A stretch of DNA of 64,000 nucleotides from Marimicrobium sp913061115 (GTDB lineage Bacteria > Pseudomonadota > Gammaproteobacteria > Pseudomonadales > Halieaceae), in the NCBI RefSeq assembly GCF_047729875.1, contig NZ_CP159826.1, forward strand, positions 3,100,001 to 3,164,000, read 5' to 3'. The stretch's first letter is position 1, and each line of letters starts with the position of its first letter. Position numbers and translations under genes: made by a program. Under the pieces are notes generated by a model. That model was not told the DNA's origin, made no database searches, and saw nothing but the letters and a program-made list of their open reading frames with translations. Below are positions 1 to 7,222 of the stretch, piece by piece.

Positions 1-1377
1 CACGAGATCACTACTGATTTTATACGTGAAAACCTTGGGCACCTTCGGGCTGTCCTAGCCATCTCTAAGTTTGACGGGGATGAACGCTTCCCCGCTACAA
101 CGTTCACTGAGAACATCGAGTTGGAAGTGTGCAAGCTATTTAGGCTCGATCCAACTCCAACGAATACCGCAAGCTTAGAGTTTAAGAGGGCTTGTCGCGA
201 ATGGACCAGAGCAACGAGTGAGCTGTGGACCGAACACCTGCAGCGCCTTGACGGCCAGACGGGGCCTTCTGAACCTTCGTACCTATCGGGTGCTCCCGTT
301 GTTCGAGTAGAACCCATAGCATCCATTGTGAAGCCACAGGGACCACGCATTAAATCACAGCTAGAACCTTTTATTGATGATAGGAACGCTGGCCGACCAA
401 TGAGGGAGAATACCGCTGATGCCTACAGAGGGCATGTAAGGGCCTTCACTGATGTCCTGGGAGATCTGCTGGTTGACGAGGTCAGCTACGAGACAGCTAC
501 ACAGCTCAGAGATACGCTGCTCAAGTTGCCGAAGAATAGGAACAAGAAGAAAGAGTATCGTGATCTGACCGTGAAGCAACTGTTGAAGCTGGACATACCA
601 GACAGCGAGAAGTTACAGGGCCGTACAGTGGGGGAAATCATTGCAGCCTTGAAGACTCTGTTTGATTGGTTAAAGGTGAAGCGGTTGCTTGAAGTTAATC
701 CGTTTGATGGTGTGATCGTCGCAAGTAATAGCCAGTCATACGCAAGCCTCTCCCCTACCGATCTCACCACAGTATTCACCAGCGAGTTGTATCAACCCGG
801 CACTCACCCTTTAGCTAGCCAATGGTGGCTCCCGCTTCTCTCATTGCACACCGGAGCCAGACCTTCTGAACTACTTCAGATGAGGCTTGATGATATAACA
901 ACAGTGGACGGCATACTGTGCGCTTCTGTGGTGGATGATGCCGACACTGGGCAGCAAGTGAAGACACAAGCTGGCATCCGTACCTTCCCAATTCATCCGC
1001 TGCTGCTGGAGCTGGGCTTTGCTGAGCACATCAAAGAGCTACGAGCTGGCAACCATGATCGTGTGCTTCACGGTATTCCGTTAGGAAATCGAAAGGCTGG
1101 AGACCAAGCTGGGAAATGGTGGAATGAACGCTACCGTGTGAGGCATCTACATGGATTCAAAGAGCAGCGTAAGACCTTGTACAGCTTCAGGCACACCTTT
1201 GTAACGCATGCGTTGAATGTAGCGGACATTGAGTTGCCATTGGTGCAGCAGATTGTAGGGCATGAAAAGAGTCAGATGGGAGCAACGAAGCATTACGATA
1301 AGGGAGCGACCATGACACGGTTGTTTGATGAGCTGAGTAAGGTGAACTTCAAGTTGCCACCTATCAAGCGGGTCTAG
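1..1377 (+). CDS. Tyrosine recombinase / phage-type integrase, 5' end outside window
   Basis: The reading frame is open from the first base, so at least 458 residues are visible and the true start lies upstream. The C-terminal half is a tyrosine-recombinase catalytic domain: the first arginine sits in ARPSELLQM (visible codon 287), box II is YSFRHTF (Arg about codon 397), then VGHE, and the nucleophile is the tyrosine of KHYDKG (about codon 432). The usual HxxR box reads YxxR, so its first histidine is replaced. A SAM-like N-terminal core-binding region lies around codons 120-220. Such enzymes integrate and excise mobile islands, and the accessory genes to its right could be cargo, but no attachment site was found. 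The family is clear; the specific element is unknown. Confidence 0.9.
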   Translation, partial: HEITTDFIRENLGHLRAVLAISKFDGDERFPATTFTENIELEVCKLFRLDPTPTNTASLEFKRACREWTRATSELWTEHLQRLDGQTGPSEPSYLSGAPVVRVEPIASIVKPQGPRIKSQLEPFIDDRNAGRPMRENTADAYRGHVRAFTDVLGDLLVDEVSYETATQLRDTLLKLPKNRNKKKEYRDLTVKQLLKLDIPDSEKLQGRTVGEIIAALKTLFDWLKVKRLLEVNPFDGVIVASNSQSYASLSPTDLTTVFTSELYQPGTHPLASQWWLPLLSLHTGARPSELLQMRLDDITTVDGILCASVVDDADTGQQVKTQAGIRTFPIHPLLLELGFAEHIKELRAGNHDRVLHGIPLGNRKAGDQAGKWWNERYRVRHLHGFKEQRKTLYSFRHTFVTHALNVADIELPLVQQIVGHEKSQMGATKHYDKGATMTRLFDELSKVNFKLPPIKRV

Positions 1378-1449
1378 CGGCGAGGACAGTGCTGTGCTTC
1401 GGCTAACTACCCTGCTCGACTAAAAGTATGCAAGCTGGAGCGCCTGACA

Positions 1450-1475
1450 GCAAAACGGCCCCCGAAGGAGCCGCT
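1450..1475 (-). terminator. Rho-independent terminator of the LRR protein gene
   Basis: On the minus strand a perfect 7-bp GC stem (CGGCTCC / GGGGCCG, one G-T pair) with a TTCG tetraloop is followed by TTTT. It lies about 30 bases past the stop codon of the gene at 1504-2973. The same hairpin with the same flanks recurs at about 12215-12239 behind the truncated paralogue. Confidence 0.8.
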
Positions 1476-1503
1476 GTTTATTGCATTCGCCGAGCGAGCT
1501 TAC

Positions 1504-2973
1504 TCAGACTTTACGCAGTTTCCTGATGCCCACCAGCAACAGCAGTCCTGCCATGATGCCCAGTAGCCACAGTGGGCTGGTTGGGACAGGCGTGGCGCTA
1601 GACGGCGACGTGCCATAGAACGGAGGAGGCGCGACGGTGTCTGGGCCCCCGACAACGAATGGTTCACTCGTTGCAGATGCGGGACTCGTTCCTATAATGT
1701 TCGTCGCTGTTACAAAACACTCATACGTGTCGTCATTGTACATCGAGGGGACTGTAATAGGTGACGTGGGGCCAACTACGTTTACCCGAACCCGCCCCGA
1801 ACCCACCACACGGAGGCAGGAGGCTTCATAGCTGTAAGCTGGCGAGCCATTGTCAATCCCCGGGGTAAAGGCGACGGTAAGCTGACCGGCGCCTGGCGTT
1901 ATCGAGTCTATGGTCGGGGCGTCCGGTGGCGAGCAAACTATCGACGTCGCTGTGATCGTGGTCGAGCCATTGCTAAAGTCCTGCGGCCAACCCGTTGTCC
2001 CTTCACAGTACGTGATCGTCGTCAGGTTGGGATTGACATCGAACATAGCTTCTCTTTCGGTGGAGCCGCTGCCTGTCGTGTTGAGTTGAAAGTCACCAAA
2101 GTTGCCCCCAAAGTGCGCGCTGGTGAGGGCGTTGTCGGAGAAAGCAGCTACCTCAATGGTCGTAACGCTGGCTGGAATAGTCACGCTGGTGAGGGCGTTG
2201 TCGGAGAAAGCAGCTACCTCAATGGTCGTAACGCTGGCTGGAATAGTCACGCTGGTGAGGGCGTTGTCGGAGAAAGCAGCTACCTCAATGGTCGTAACGC
2301 TGGCTGGAATAGTCACGCTGGTGAGGGCGTTGCCGTCGAAAGCAGCAAGCCCAATGCTCGTAACGCTGGCTGGAATAGTCACGCTGGTGAGGGCGTTGTC
2401 GGAGAAAGCACTATTCCCAATGGTCGTAACGCTGTCTGGAATAGTCACGCTGGTGAGGGCGTTTTCGTAAAAAGCCCCCTTCCCAATGGTCGTAACACTG
2501 TCTGGAATAATCACGCTGGTGAGGGCGTTGCCGTCGAAAGCATAATTCCCAATGGTCGTAACACTGTCTGGAATAATCACGCTGGTGAGGGCGTTGCCGG
2601 TGAAAGCATTATTCCCAATGGTCGTCACGCTGTCTGGAATAATCACGCTGGTGAGGGCGTTGACGGCGAAAGCATAACGCCCAATGGCAGTAACGCTGTA
2701 GGTTGTTCCGCTTTTCGAAACAGTGGCAGGAATAACAATGTCTTTTTCGCCGCGGCATGTCCCGGCCGGTGTAACCCCTCGATCATCTTGACAGCGCACT
2801 TCGACAGTCGTCCCACTGGTGATGGAATAACTGAAGGGGGACCTATCAAAGCACTGCAGGCCGATAACAGCGCAGCTATAAAATGCCAAAGCCTGAGCCG
2901 ATAGCATCGAAATAAGCAAGAATGCGAATGAGGCGAGTACGCCGCGCTGTGGTGCTGTTGAAGCTGGGCTCAT
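1504..2973 (-). CDS. Secreted BspA-type leucine-rich-repeat protein with Fn3-like domain and PTSPLW C-terminal anchor
   Basis: The 489-residue product has a signal peptide ending AQALA (about residue 30), a short cysteine-containing region, and about nine 22-residue repeats of the BspA/LRR_5 type (NALTSV-IP-SVTTI-AF) spanning roughly residues 95-295. A fibronectin-III-like domain follows (about 350-445), then a proline-rich linker, then the tail PTSPLW + hydrophobic helix + KLRK. The tail resembles IPTL-CTERM-type sorting signals. The protein is presumably exported and held in an envelope membrane; BspA-type LRRs usually bind proteins or surfaces. It is preceded by an extended -10 element and a start-codon hairpin, and followed by a strong terminator. 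Three adjacent repeats are identical, so the array is recently expanded. The ligand is unknown. Confidence 0.85.
   Translation of the reverse strand: MSPASTAPQRGVLASFAFLLISMLSAQALAFYSCAVIGLQCFDRSPFSYSITSGTTVEVRCQDDRGVTPAGTCRGEKDIVIPATVSKSGTTYSVTAIGRYAFAVNALTSVIIPDSVTTIGNNAFTGNALTSVIIPDSVTTIGNYAFDGNALTSVIIPDSVTTIGKGAFYENALTSVTIPDSVTTIGNSAFSDNALTSVTIPASVTSIGLAAFDGNALTSVTIPASVTTIEVAAFSDNALTSVTIPASVTTIEVAAFSDNALTSVTIPASVTTIEVAAFSDNALTSAHFGGNFGDFQLNTTGSGSTEREAMFDVNPNLTTITYCEGTTGWPQDFSNGSTTITATSIVCSPPDAPTIDSITPGAGQLTVAFTPGIDNGSPAYSYEASCLRVVGSGRVRVNVVGPTSPITVPSMYNDDTYECFVTATNIIGTSPASATSEPFVVGGPDTVAPPPFYGTSPSSATPVPTSPLWLLGIMAGLLLLVGIRKLRKV
2119..2690 (-). repeat. 66-bp tandem repeats encoding LRR units
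   Basis: About nine 66-bp units run in register with the 22-residue protein repeat. The units starting at 2119, 2185 and 2251 are essentially identical in DNA, while units further from them diverge. This gradient indicates recent unit duplication or gene conversion. Confidence 0.9.
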
Positions 2974-2988
2974 TGGAAGAACCTTCCA
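2974..2988 (-). promoter_or_regulatory. Start-codon hairpin sequestering the Shine-Dalgarno of the LRR gene
   Basis: The mRNA strand reads UGGAAGGUUCUUCCA directly before AUG, with one base between. It forms a perfect 6-bp stem with a 3-base loop, and the only purine-rich ribosome-binding sequence (GGAAG) is in its 5' arm. Comparable hairpins precede the propeller gene (5493-5508) and the first barrel gene (4338-4350). Confidence 0.55.
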
Positions 2989-3006
2989 TGGTTAAATTGC
3001 ACGCGG

Positions 3007-3015
3007 ACTATACCA
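3007..3015 (-). promoter_or_regulatory. Extended -10 promoter element of the LRR gene
   Basis: The minus strand reads TGGTATAGT, matching the TGnTATAAT extended -10 consensus, about 34 bases before the start codon. No clear -35 is visible, as is usual for extended -10 promoters. The identical nonamer occurs upstream of the propeller gene (5527-5535) and the second barrel gene (7181-7189). Confidence 0.55.
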
Positions 3016-3050
3016 CGCTGGCTCTTGTGTAATAGGACTAATCTCCAACA

Positions 3051-3070
3051 AAAAACCCGCACTAGGCGGG
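3051..3070 (-). terminator. Terminator behind the first orphan tail fragment
   Basis: On the minus strand CCCGC-CTAGT-GCGGG is followed by TTTTTTG. It directly follows the stop codon of the tail fragment at 3082. The same hairpin occurs at about 7223-7244, and degenerate copies without the full stem lie near 4402 and 5562. Confidence 0.75.
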
Positions 3071-3081
3071 CTTGAGAAGGC

Positions 3082-3282
3082 TCAGGTTTTACGCAGCTTG
3101 CTCATGCCTACTAGAGACAGCAGACCTGCCATGATGCCCAGTAGCCACAGTGGGCTGGTTGGGACGGGCGGGTTCATTGGCATCGTAGCGGATTGCGAGG
3201 TTTGATTGATCAACGCAACCGCTTTCAACGGTTTTGGCTGTACGTCATAAACACACTCAACATAACAGATAAAGCCCGCCCG
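3082..3282 (-). pseudogene. Orphan C-terminal tail fragment of the PTSPLW family (copy 1)
   Basis: An open frame of 66 codons without a usable start ends in PTSPLWLLG, a hydrophobic stretch and SKLRKT. Upstream of the tail it reads PKPLKAVALINQTSQSAT, a sequence not found in the intact tail proteins. It lies just downstream of the barrel gene 3338-4336 but in another frame, separated by that gene's stop. It is either the remnant of a lost tail-bearing gene or a former C-terminal extension. A near-identical copy lies at 5584-5739 behind the second barrel gene. Confidence 0.65.
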
Positions 3283-3337
3283 CTATAAGAGCGGACGTTA
3301 GTCTTTTTTCAGGTGCTAGCTTGAGGTTAAGGTGCGC

Positions 3338-4336
3338 CTAGCAACTAACACTTTTACAACTCTGCCAACTTCCACTCCTAAATACAAAGCTACCACCACC
3401 ATCATGTACTCGGACACCGCGATTATCGACGGCATCGGTAAGCCCTTTTATCGTGGGGGCGTTCCACGCTTTTTTGACGGGTGCCTTTGTGGCTTCGGGT
3501 GTTGCAAAGCGATAGAGAATATCCGCCGATACACGCCCGTCGAAGGCATCGTCGTAAGACAAGTTGGTGCCGATGCTGAAACCACTACCGATGTTGTAAG
3601 CCACGCGTCCTTGCACACCCGAGCCATCAGCATATCCAAGGTCACCTTTTTGATAGTAGTAGCCAACGGAGGTTTCGAACTCAGGCGTAATGCTGTAGCC
3701 CACATCGACACCATAGGTATCCAAGGACCCACCGTCATAGACACTGTTGAGTCGGTATTCGGTGTCATCAACGGGAACCAGCGCATAGACGTTCACGTTC
3801 CACGTATCCGAAACCGCCTCTATGCCGAAAGCCACCTGCTGGAAATCAACCTCTTGCGAGTTGGTCACTGGCACACCTGTGTCAGCAGACCCTGTTGCCA
3901 TCTCACGCGTGTCATAGCCGCCATTCACACCCAACATCCAAGCACTGTCATCGGTGAGCCAGCGATACCCTATGCGTGTCGAGGTGGATAGCGTGGTGCC
4001 ATCCACTTCTGTGTTAATGATGCTGGAGTAGTCGCCGAAGTCTGCAAAGTTGGCATTGGCAAGGACGTCCAAGAACAGCACGCCGTTGTCGCTCACCATC
4101 ATGGGTAGGAAGAAGCCAAGACCTGCTTGGTTAGGTGTGCCTGCACCTTGCGTGGCCCCTTGGAAGCCCCAGTTAAACTTCACCACGTCTTTGAGATTGA
4201 CCTCCATCTCAACAGGGTCTTTGGTGCTGTTGTCTTGTGCCACCTGTGCTAACACACTGCCCGACAGGGGCATTGAAAGCATCAATACTGCTGGGGCGAG
4301 TAGATGGCGTTTTAGGGCTGTTGAAGCATTAGTCAT
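3338..4336 (-). CDS. Inverse-autotransporter-type (intimin/invasin-like) outer-membrane beta-barrel, no passenger
   Basis: The 332-residue product has a signal peptide ending SVLAQ (cleavage near residue 30) and then one beta-barrel of the inverse-autotransporter family, with GYRWL, GVNGGYDTR and repeated aromatic-ended strands to about residue 290. In intimin and invasin this barrel carries a long C-terminal passenger; here only about 45 residues follow, ending in a short cysteine-containing stretch. The barrel is nearly identical to the one at 5985-7142, while the C-termini differ. The start at 4336 is preferred over an upstream ATG at 4372 because the -10 element (TGGTATGTT, 4368-4376) overlaps that ATG and because 4336 matches the paralogue. 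It may be an adhesin remnant or a simple outer-membrane protein. Confidence 0.75.
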   Translation of the reverse strand: MTNASTALKRHLLAPAVLMLSMPLSGSVLAQVAQDNSTKDPVEMEVNLKDVVKFNWGFQGATQGAGTPNQAGLGFFLPMMVSDNGVLFLDVLANANFADFGDYSSIINTEVDGTTLSTSTRIGYRWLTDDSAWMLGVNGGYDTREMATGSADTGVPVTNSQEVDFQQVAFGIEAVSDTWNVNVYALVPVDDTEYRLNSVYDGGSLDTYGVDVGYSITPEFETSVGYYYQKGDLGYADGSGVQGRVAYNIGSGFSIGTNLSYDDAFDGRVSADILYRFATPEATKAPVKKAWNAPTIKGLTDAVDNRGVRVHDGGGSFVFRSGSWQSCKSVSC

Positions 4337-4337
4337 T

Positions 4338-4350
4338 AGAAGCATCTTCC
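4338..4350 (-). promoter_or_regulatory. Start-codon hairpin of the first barrel gene
   Basis: The mRNA reads GGAAG-AUG-CUUCU, a 5-bp stem with one G-U pair, two bases before the chosen AUG. The Shine-Dalgarno-like GGAAG is in the stem, as in the LRR and propeller genes. Confidence 0.45.
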
Positions 4351-4367
4351 GTGATTTATTTGAAAGC

Positions 4368-4376
4368 AACATACCA
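4368..4376 (-). promoter_or_regulatory. Variant extended -10 element of the first barrel gene
   Basis: The minus strand reads TGGTATGTT about 32 bases before the start codon, in the position of TGGTATAGT in the three sister genes. Two changes from the shared nonamer may weaken it. Confidence 0.4.
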
Positions 4377-4424
4377 AAATGTCCATGAGGGTCAATAGCT
4401 CACACTAGGCGGGCTTGAGAAGAT

Positions 4425-5492
4425 TCAGGCTTTACGCAACTTCCTAATGCCCACTAGAGACAACAAGCCTGCCATGATGCCCAGTAGCCACAGTGGGCTG
4501 GTTGGGACAGCTGTTGCTGTTGCTGTTGCTGGTGCTGGAGCCGCCGGGGTAATCTTTGACACATTGTCAGAGCCTCGGTTGGTAATATAGACATTGCTGT
4601 CCGCATCAAGCACGAGGAACTGCGGCGAGTCACCGGTCGTTCCAAAAATTGTTGAGGTGCCGTCAGGTGTGATCTTTGACACATCATTCGAGTTGGTGTT
4701 GGCCGTATAGACATTGCCGTCCGCATCAATTGCGATTCCGATCGGGGAGGAACCGGTTGTTCCAAGGATATTTGAGGTGCCGTCAGGTGTGATCTTTGAC
4801 ACATCATTCGAGTTGCTGTTGGCCGTATAGACATTGCCGTCCGCATCAATGGCGATTCCTGCTGGGGAGGAGCCAGTTTCTCCAAGGATGGTTGAGTTGC
4901 CATCGGTTGTGATCTTCGACACATTATCAGAGCCACTGTTGGCCGTATAGACATTGCCGTCCGCATCCACTTCGATCCCGTTTGGGCCGATGTCTGTCGC
5001 GCCAAGAATAGTTGAGGTGCCGTCGGGTGTAATCTTCGACACATTTCGCGAGTTAGTATTCGCGATATAGATATTGCCAGCCGCATCTGTTGCAAGCAAC
5101 TGCGGGAAGTCGCCGGTTGTTCCAAGGATGCTTGAGGTGCCATCGGGTGTGATTTTTGACACATCACTGGAGCCAACGTTGGCGGTATAGACATTGCCCA
5201 CCGCATCAATTGCGATTCCTACTGGGGAGGAGCCAGTTGCTCCAAAGATGTTTGAGGTGCCATCGGGTGTGATCTTCGACACATTATTAGAGCCGGCGTT
5301 GGCCGTATAGACATTGCCGTCCGCATCAATTGCGATTCCGATCGGGGAGGAACCGGTTGTTCCAAGGATGGTTGCATTCGCGGTAATAACAAACAGCAGG
5401 GCGACTGAGCCTACCAATAGTTTCATGAGCGTTGTTATCGTTGCGACTGAGGCGAATATACTGCGCTGTGATGCTGTTGAAGTGCGGGTCAT
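4425..5492 (-). CDS. Secreted seven-repeat NHL-like beta-propeller with PTSPLW C-terminal anchor
   Basis: The 355-residue product has a long N-terminal signal region ending VITANA (about residue 40), then seven 40-residue repeats of the form ILGTTGSSP-GIAIDADGNVYTAN---NVSKIT-DGTS. Seven units suit a closed seven-bladed NHL/Vgb-type propeller. An Ala/Thr/Pro-rich linker follows, then the PTSPLW tail, hydrophobic helix and RKLRKA. The propeller is likely displayed on the outer face of a membrane for binding, since no catalytic motif was seen. The gene has the shared extended -10 (5527-5535) and a start-codon hairpin, and its N-terminus (MTRTSTASQR) resembles that of the LRR protein, which supports a common origin of the flanking modules. 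Confidence 0.85.
   Translation of the reverse strand: MTRTSTASQRSIFASVATITTLMKLLVGSVALLFVITANATILGTTGSSPIGIAIDADGNVYTANAGSNNVSKITPDGTSNIFGATGSSPVGIAIDAVGNVYTANVGSSDVSKITPDGTSSILGTTGDFPQLLATDAAGNIYIANTNSRNVSKITPDGTSTILGATDIGPNGIEVDADGNVYTANSGSDNVSKITTDGNSTILGETGSSPAGIAIDADGNVYTANSNSNDVSKITPDGTSNILGTTGSSPIGIAIDADGNVYTANTNSNDVSKITPDGTSTIFGTTGDSPQFLVLDADSNVYITNRGSDNVSKITPAAPAPATATATAVPTSPLWLLGIMAGLLSLVGIRKLRKA
4540..5390 (-). repeat. 120-bp tandem repeats encoding propeller blades
   Basis: Seven units of 120 bp match the 40-residue protein repeat. Units 1, 5 and 6 (in protein order) are most alike; units 3 and 7, with DFPQ and DSPQ, form a second subtype. Confidence 0.85.
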
Positions 5493-5508
5493 TGAAAAAA
5501 ACTTTCCA
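5493..5508 (-). promoter_or_regulatory. Start-codon hairpin of the propeller gene
   Basis: The mRNA reads UGGAAAGUUUUUUUCA directly before AUG, which can pair as UGGAAA/UUUUCA with a GUUU loop. The primary sequence differs from the LRR gene hairpin but the pairing is retained, including one G-U, which hints that structure is conserved. Confidence 0.45.
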
Positions 5509-5526
5509 TGGTTAAATTGTGCGAGG

Positions 5527-5535
5527 ACTATACCA
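5527..5535 (-). promoter_or_regulatory. Extended -10 promoter element of the propeller gene
   Basis: TGGTATAGT on the minus strand, 35 bases before the start codon and identical to the elements of the LRR and second barrel genes. Confidence 0.55.
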
Positions 5536-5583
5536 GCGTAGCTATGGGGGTCAATAGCTCACACTAGGCGGGCTTGAGAAGGC

Positions 5584-5739
5584 TCAGGTTTTACGCAGCT
5601 TCCTGACAGCCACCAGCGACAACAAGCCTGCCATGATGCCCAGCAGCCAGATAGGGCTTGTTGGGACGGGTGGGTTCACTGGCACCGTAGCGGATTGCGA
5701 GGTCTGATTGATCAACGCAACCGCTTTCAACGGTTTTGG
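5584..5739 (-). pseudogene. Orphan C-terminal tail fragment of the PTSPLW family (copy 2)
   Basis: This open frame of 51 codons ends PTSPIWLLG, hydrophobic stretch, RKLRKT. It is nearly identical in DNA to copy 1 (3082-3282), but one base change (CAG to TAG, 5740-5742) puts a stop where copy 1 reads on. There is no start codon or signal peptide. It lies downstream of the second barrel gene, as copy 1 lies behind the first, so the barrel-plus-tail block was duplicated as a unit. Confidence 0.65.
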
Positions 5740-5934
5740 CTATACGTCATAAACACACTCAACATAACGGATTATGAACGTATTCTTAGAGGTAATAAAT
5801 AAAGACAGTGAGCTTGTATTGCCTGAGCTTTTTATATGAACTATTGAATACTGAACTCACGATGCAAGCATCTTTAGGGCTCTGGTCGTGCCAGGCATTG
5901 AAGGACGATATAGGCGGTTATTAGAGCTAATAAA

Positions 5935-5964
5935 GAAATAAAAAGCCCCTGTCATAGCAGAGGC
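5935..5964 (-). terminator. Terminator of the second barrel gene
   Basis: On the minus strand GCCTCTG-CTATGA-CAGGGGC forms a 7-bp stem with one T-G pair and is followed by TTTTTATTT, about 20 bases past the stop codon at 5985. Confidence 0.8.
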
Positions 5965-5984
5965 TTTGCTGAATCAGGCTTTGC

Positions 5985-7142
5985 TTAATCGTCAAGAGGA
6001 GCAATCAGCTGAGGAACTGTCTTGGCTGGGTTAGTTCCGGGAATTGCTCCCTGACCCGTACAGTAAAATATCTGCTGAAGAACACTGCAACTTGTCTTGG
6101 GTGGCGGCGTACAAGTAATAGTGCGATCTGGATCCGATGAGGGGCCAGTGAATCCAACAAACTTACTGTAGCTTGGATTATGACACCTTGCCGTGTCCCA
6201 TCTCACGTCATTTACTCGGACACCGCGATTATTGACGGCATCGGTAAGCCCTTTTATCGTCGGAGCGTTCCAAGCTTTCTTGGTGGTGGCCTTGACCGCT
6301 TCGGGTGTTGCAAAACGATAAGTGATATCCGCCGATACACGCCCGTCAAAGGCATCGTCGTAAGACAGGTTGGTGCCTATGCTGAAGCCGCTACCGATGT
6401 TGTAAGCCACGCGTCCTTGCACACCCGAGCCATCAGCATATCCAAGGTCACCTTTTTGATAGTAGTAGCCAACGGAGGTTTCGAACTCAGGCGTAATGCT
6501 GTAGCCCACATCGACACCGTAGGTGTCTAAAGCCCCACCGTTATAAACACTGTTCAGTCGGTATTCGGTGTCATCAACGGGAACCAGCGCATAGACATTA
6601 ACATTCCACGTATCCGAGACCGCTTCTATGCCGAAAGCCACCTGCTGGAAATCAACCTCTTGCGAGTTGGTAACGATCACACCTGTGTCAGCAGACCCTG
6701 TTGCCATCTCACGCGTGTCATAGCCGCCATTAACACCCAACATCCAAGCACTGTCATCGGTGAGCCAGCGATAGCCTATGCGTGTCGAAGTCGATAGCGT
6801 GATGCCATCCACTTCTGTGTTAATGATGCTGGAGTAGTCGCCGAAGTCTGCAAAGTTGGCATTGGCAAGGACGTCCAGAAACAGCACACCGTTATCGCTC
6901 ACCATCATGGGTAGGAAGAAGCCAAGACCTGCTTGGTTAGGTGTGCCTGCGCCTTGTGTGGCCCCTTGGAAGCCCCAGTTGAACTTCACCACGTCTTTGA
7001 GATTGACCTCCATCTCAATAGGGTCTTTGGTGCTGCTGTCTTGTGCCACCTGTGCTAACACACTGCCCGACAGGGGCATTGAAAGCATCAATACTGCTGG
7101 GGTGAGTAGATGGCGTTTTAGGGCTGTTGGAGCGTGGGTCAT
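5985..7142 (-). CDS. Inverse-autotransporter-type outer-membrane beta-barrel with short Cys-containing C-terminus
   Basis: The 385-residue product starts with the same signal peptide as the 3338-4336 product (cleavage near residue 30) and carries an almost identical barrel (GYRWL, GVNGGYDTR, YYYQKGDLGY). After the barrel come WNAPTIKGLTDAVNNRGVRV, as in the sister protein, then about 70 different residues with four cysteines and prolines. This could be a very short surface-exposed passenger. The start at 7142 (MTHAPTALKR) matches the paralogue; an ATG six codons upstream is possible. The gene has an extended -10 (7181-7189) and a strong terminator. The pair probably arose by duplication of a block that included the orphan tail. 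Confidence 0.75.
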   Translation of the reverse strand: MTHAPTALKRHLLTPAVLMLSMPLSGSVLAQVAQDSSTKDPIEMEVNLKDVVKFNWGFQGATQGAGTPNQAGLGFFLPMMVSDNGVLFLDVLANANFADFGDYSSIINTEVDGITLSTSTRIGYRWLTDDSAWMLGVNGGYDTREMATGSADTGVIVTNSQEVDFQQVAFGIEAVSDTWNVNVYALVPVDDTEYRLNSVYNGGALDTYGVDVGYSITPEFETSVGYYYQKGDLGYADGSGVQGRVAYNIGSGFSIGTNLSYDDAFDGRVSADITYRFATPEAVKATTKKAWNAPTIKGLTDAVNNRGVRVNDVRWDTARCHNPSYSKFVGFTGPSSDPDRTITCTPPPKTSCSVLQQIFYCTGQGAIPGTNPAKTVPQLIAPLDD

Positions 7143-7180
7143 TGGAAGCGTCTCGTTCACTATTGAATTGAATTGAGCGG

Positions 7181-7189
7181 ACTATACCA
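7181..7189 (-). promoter_or_regulatory. Extended -10 promoter element of the second barrel gene
   Basis: TGGTATAGT on the minus strand, about 39 bases before the start. The surrounding bases (7179-7244) are almost identical to 3005-3070, which carries the LRR promoter and a terminator in the same order. Confidence 0.55.
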
Positions 7190-7222
7190 CGCTGGCTCTT
7201 GTGTAATAGGACTAATCGATAA

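Noticed and set aside
2119..2690. Regular repeats that could be taken for a CRISPR array
   Set aside because: Units are 66 bp head-to-tail without spacers and translate in frame as LRR units.
2086..2904. Long plus-strand open frame with GEGVVGESSYLNGRNAGWNSHA repeats shortened as GEGVVGESS...
   Set aside because: It is the exact antisense of the LRR repeat array; its repeats are the 66-bp unit read backwards, and it has no start signal or protein-like composition.
3332..3991. 219-codon plus-strand frame
   Set aside because: It is antisense to the first barrel gene, and the same antisense frame recurs in part opposite the second barrel, so it is a by-product of codon bias.
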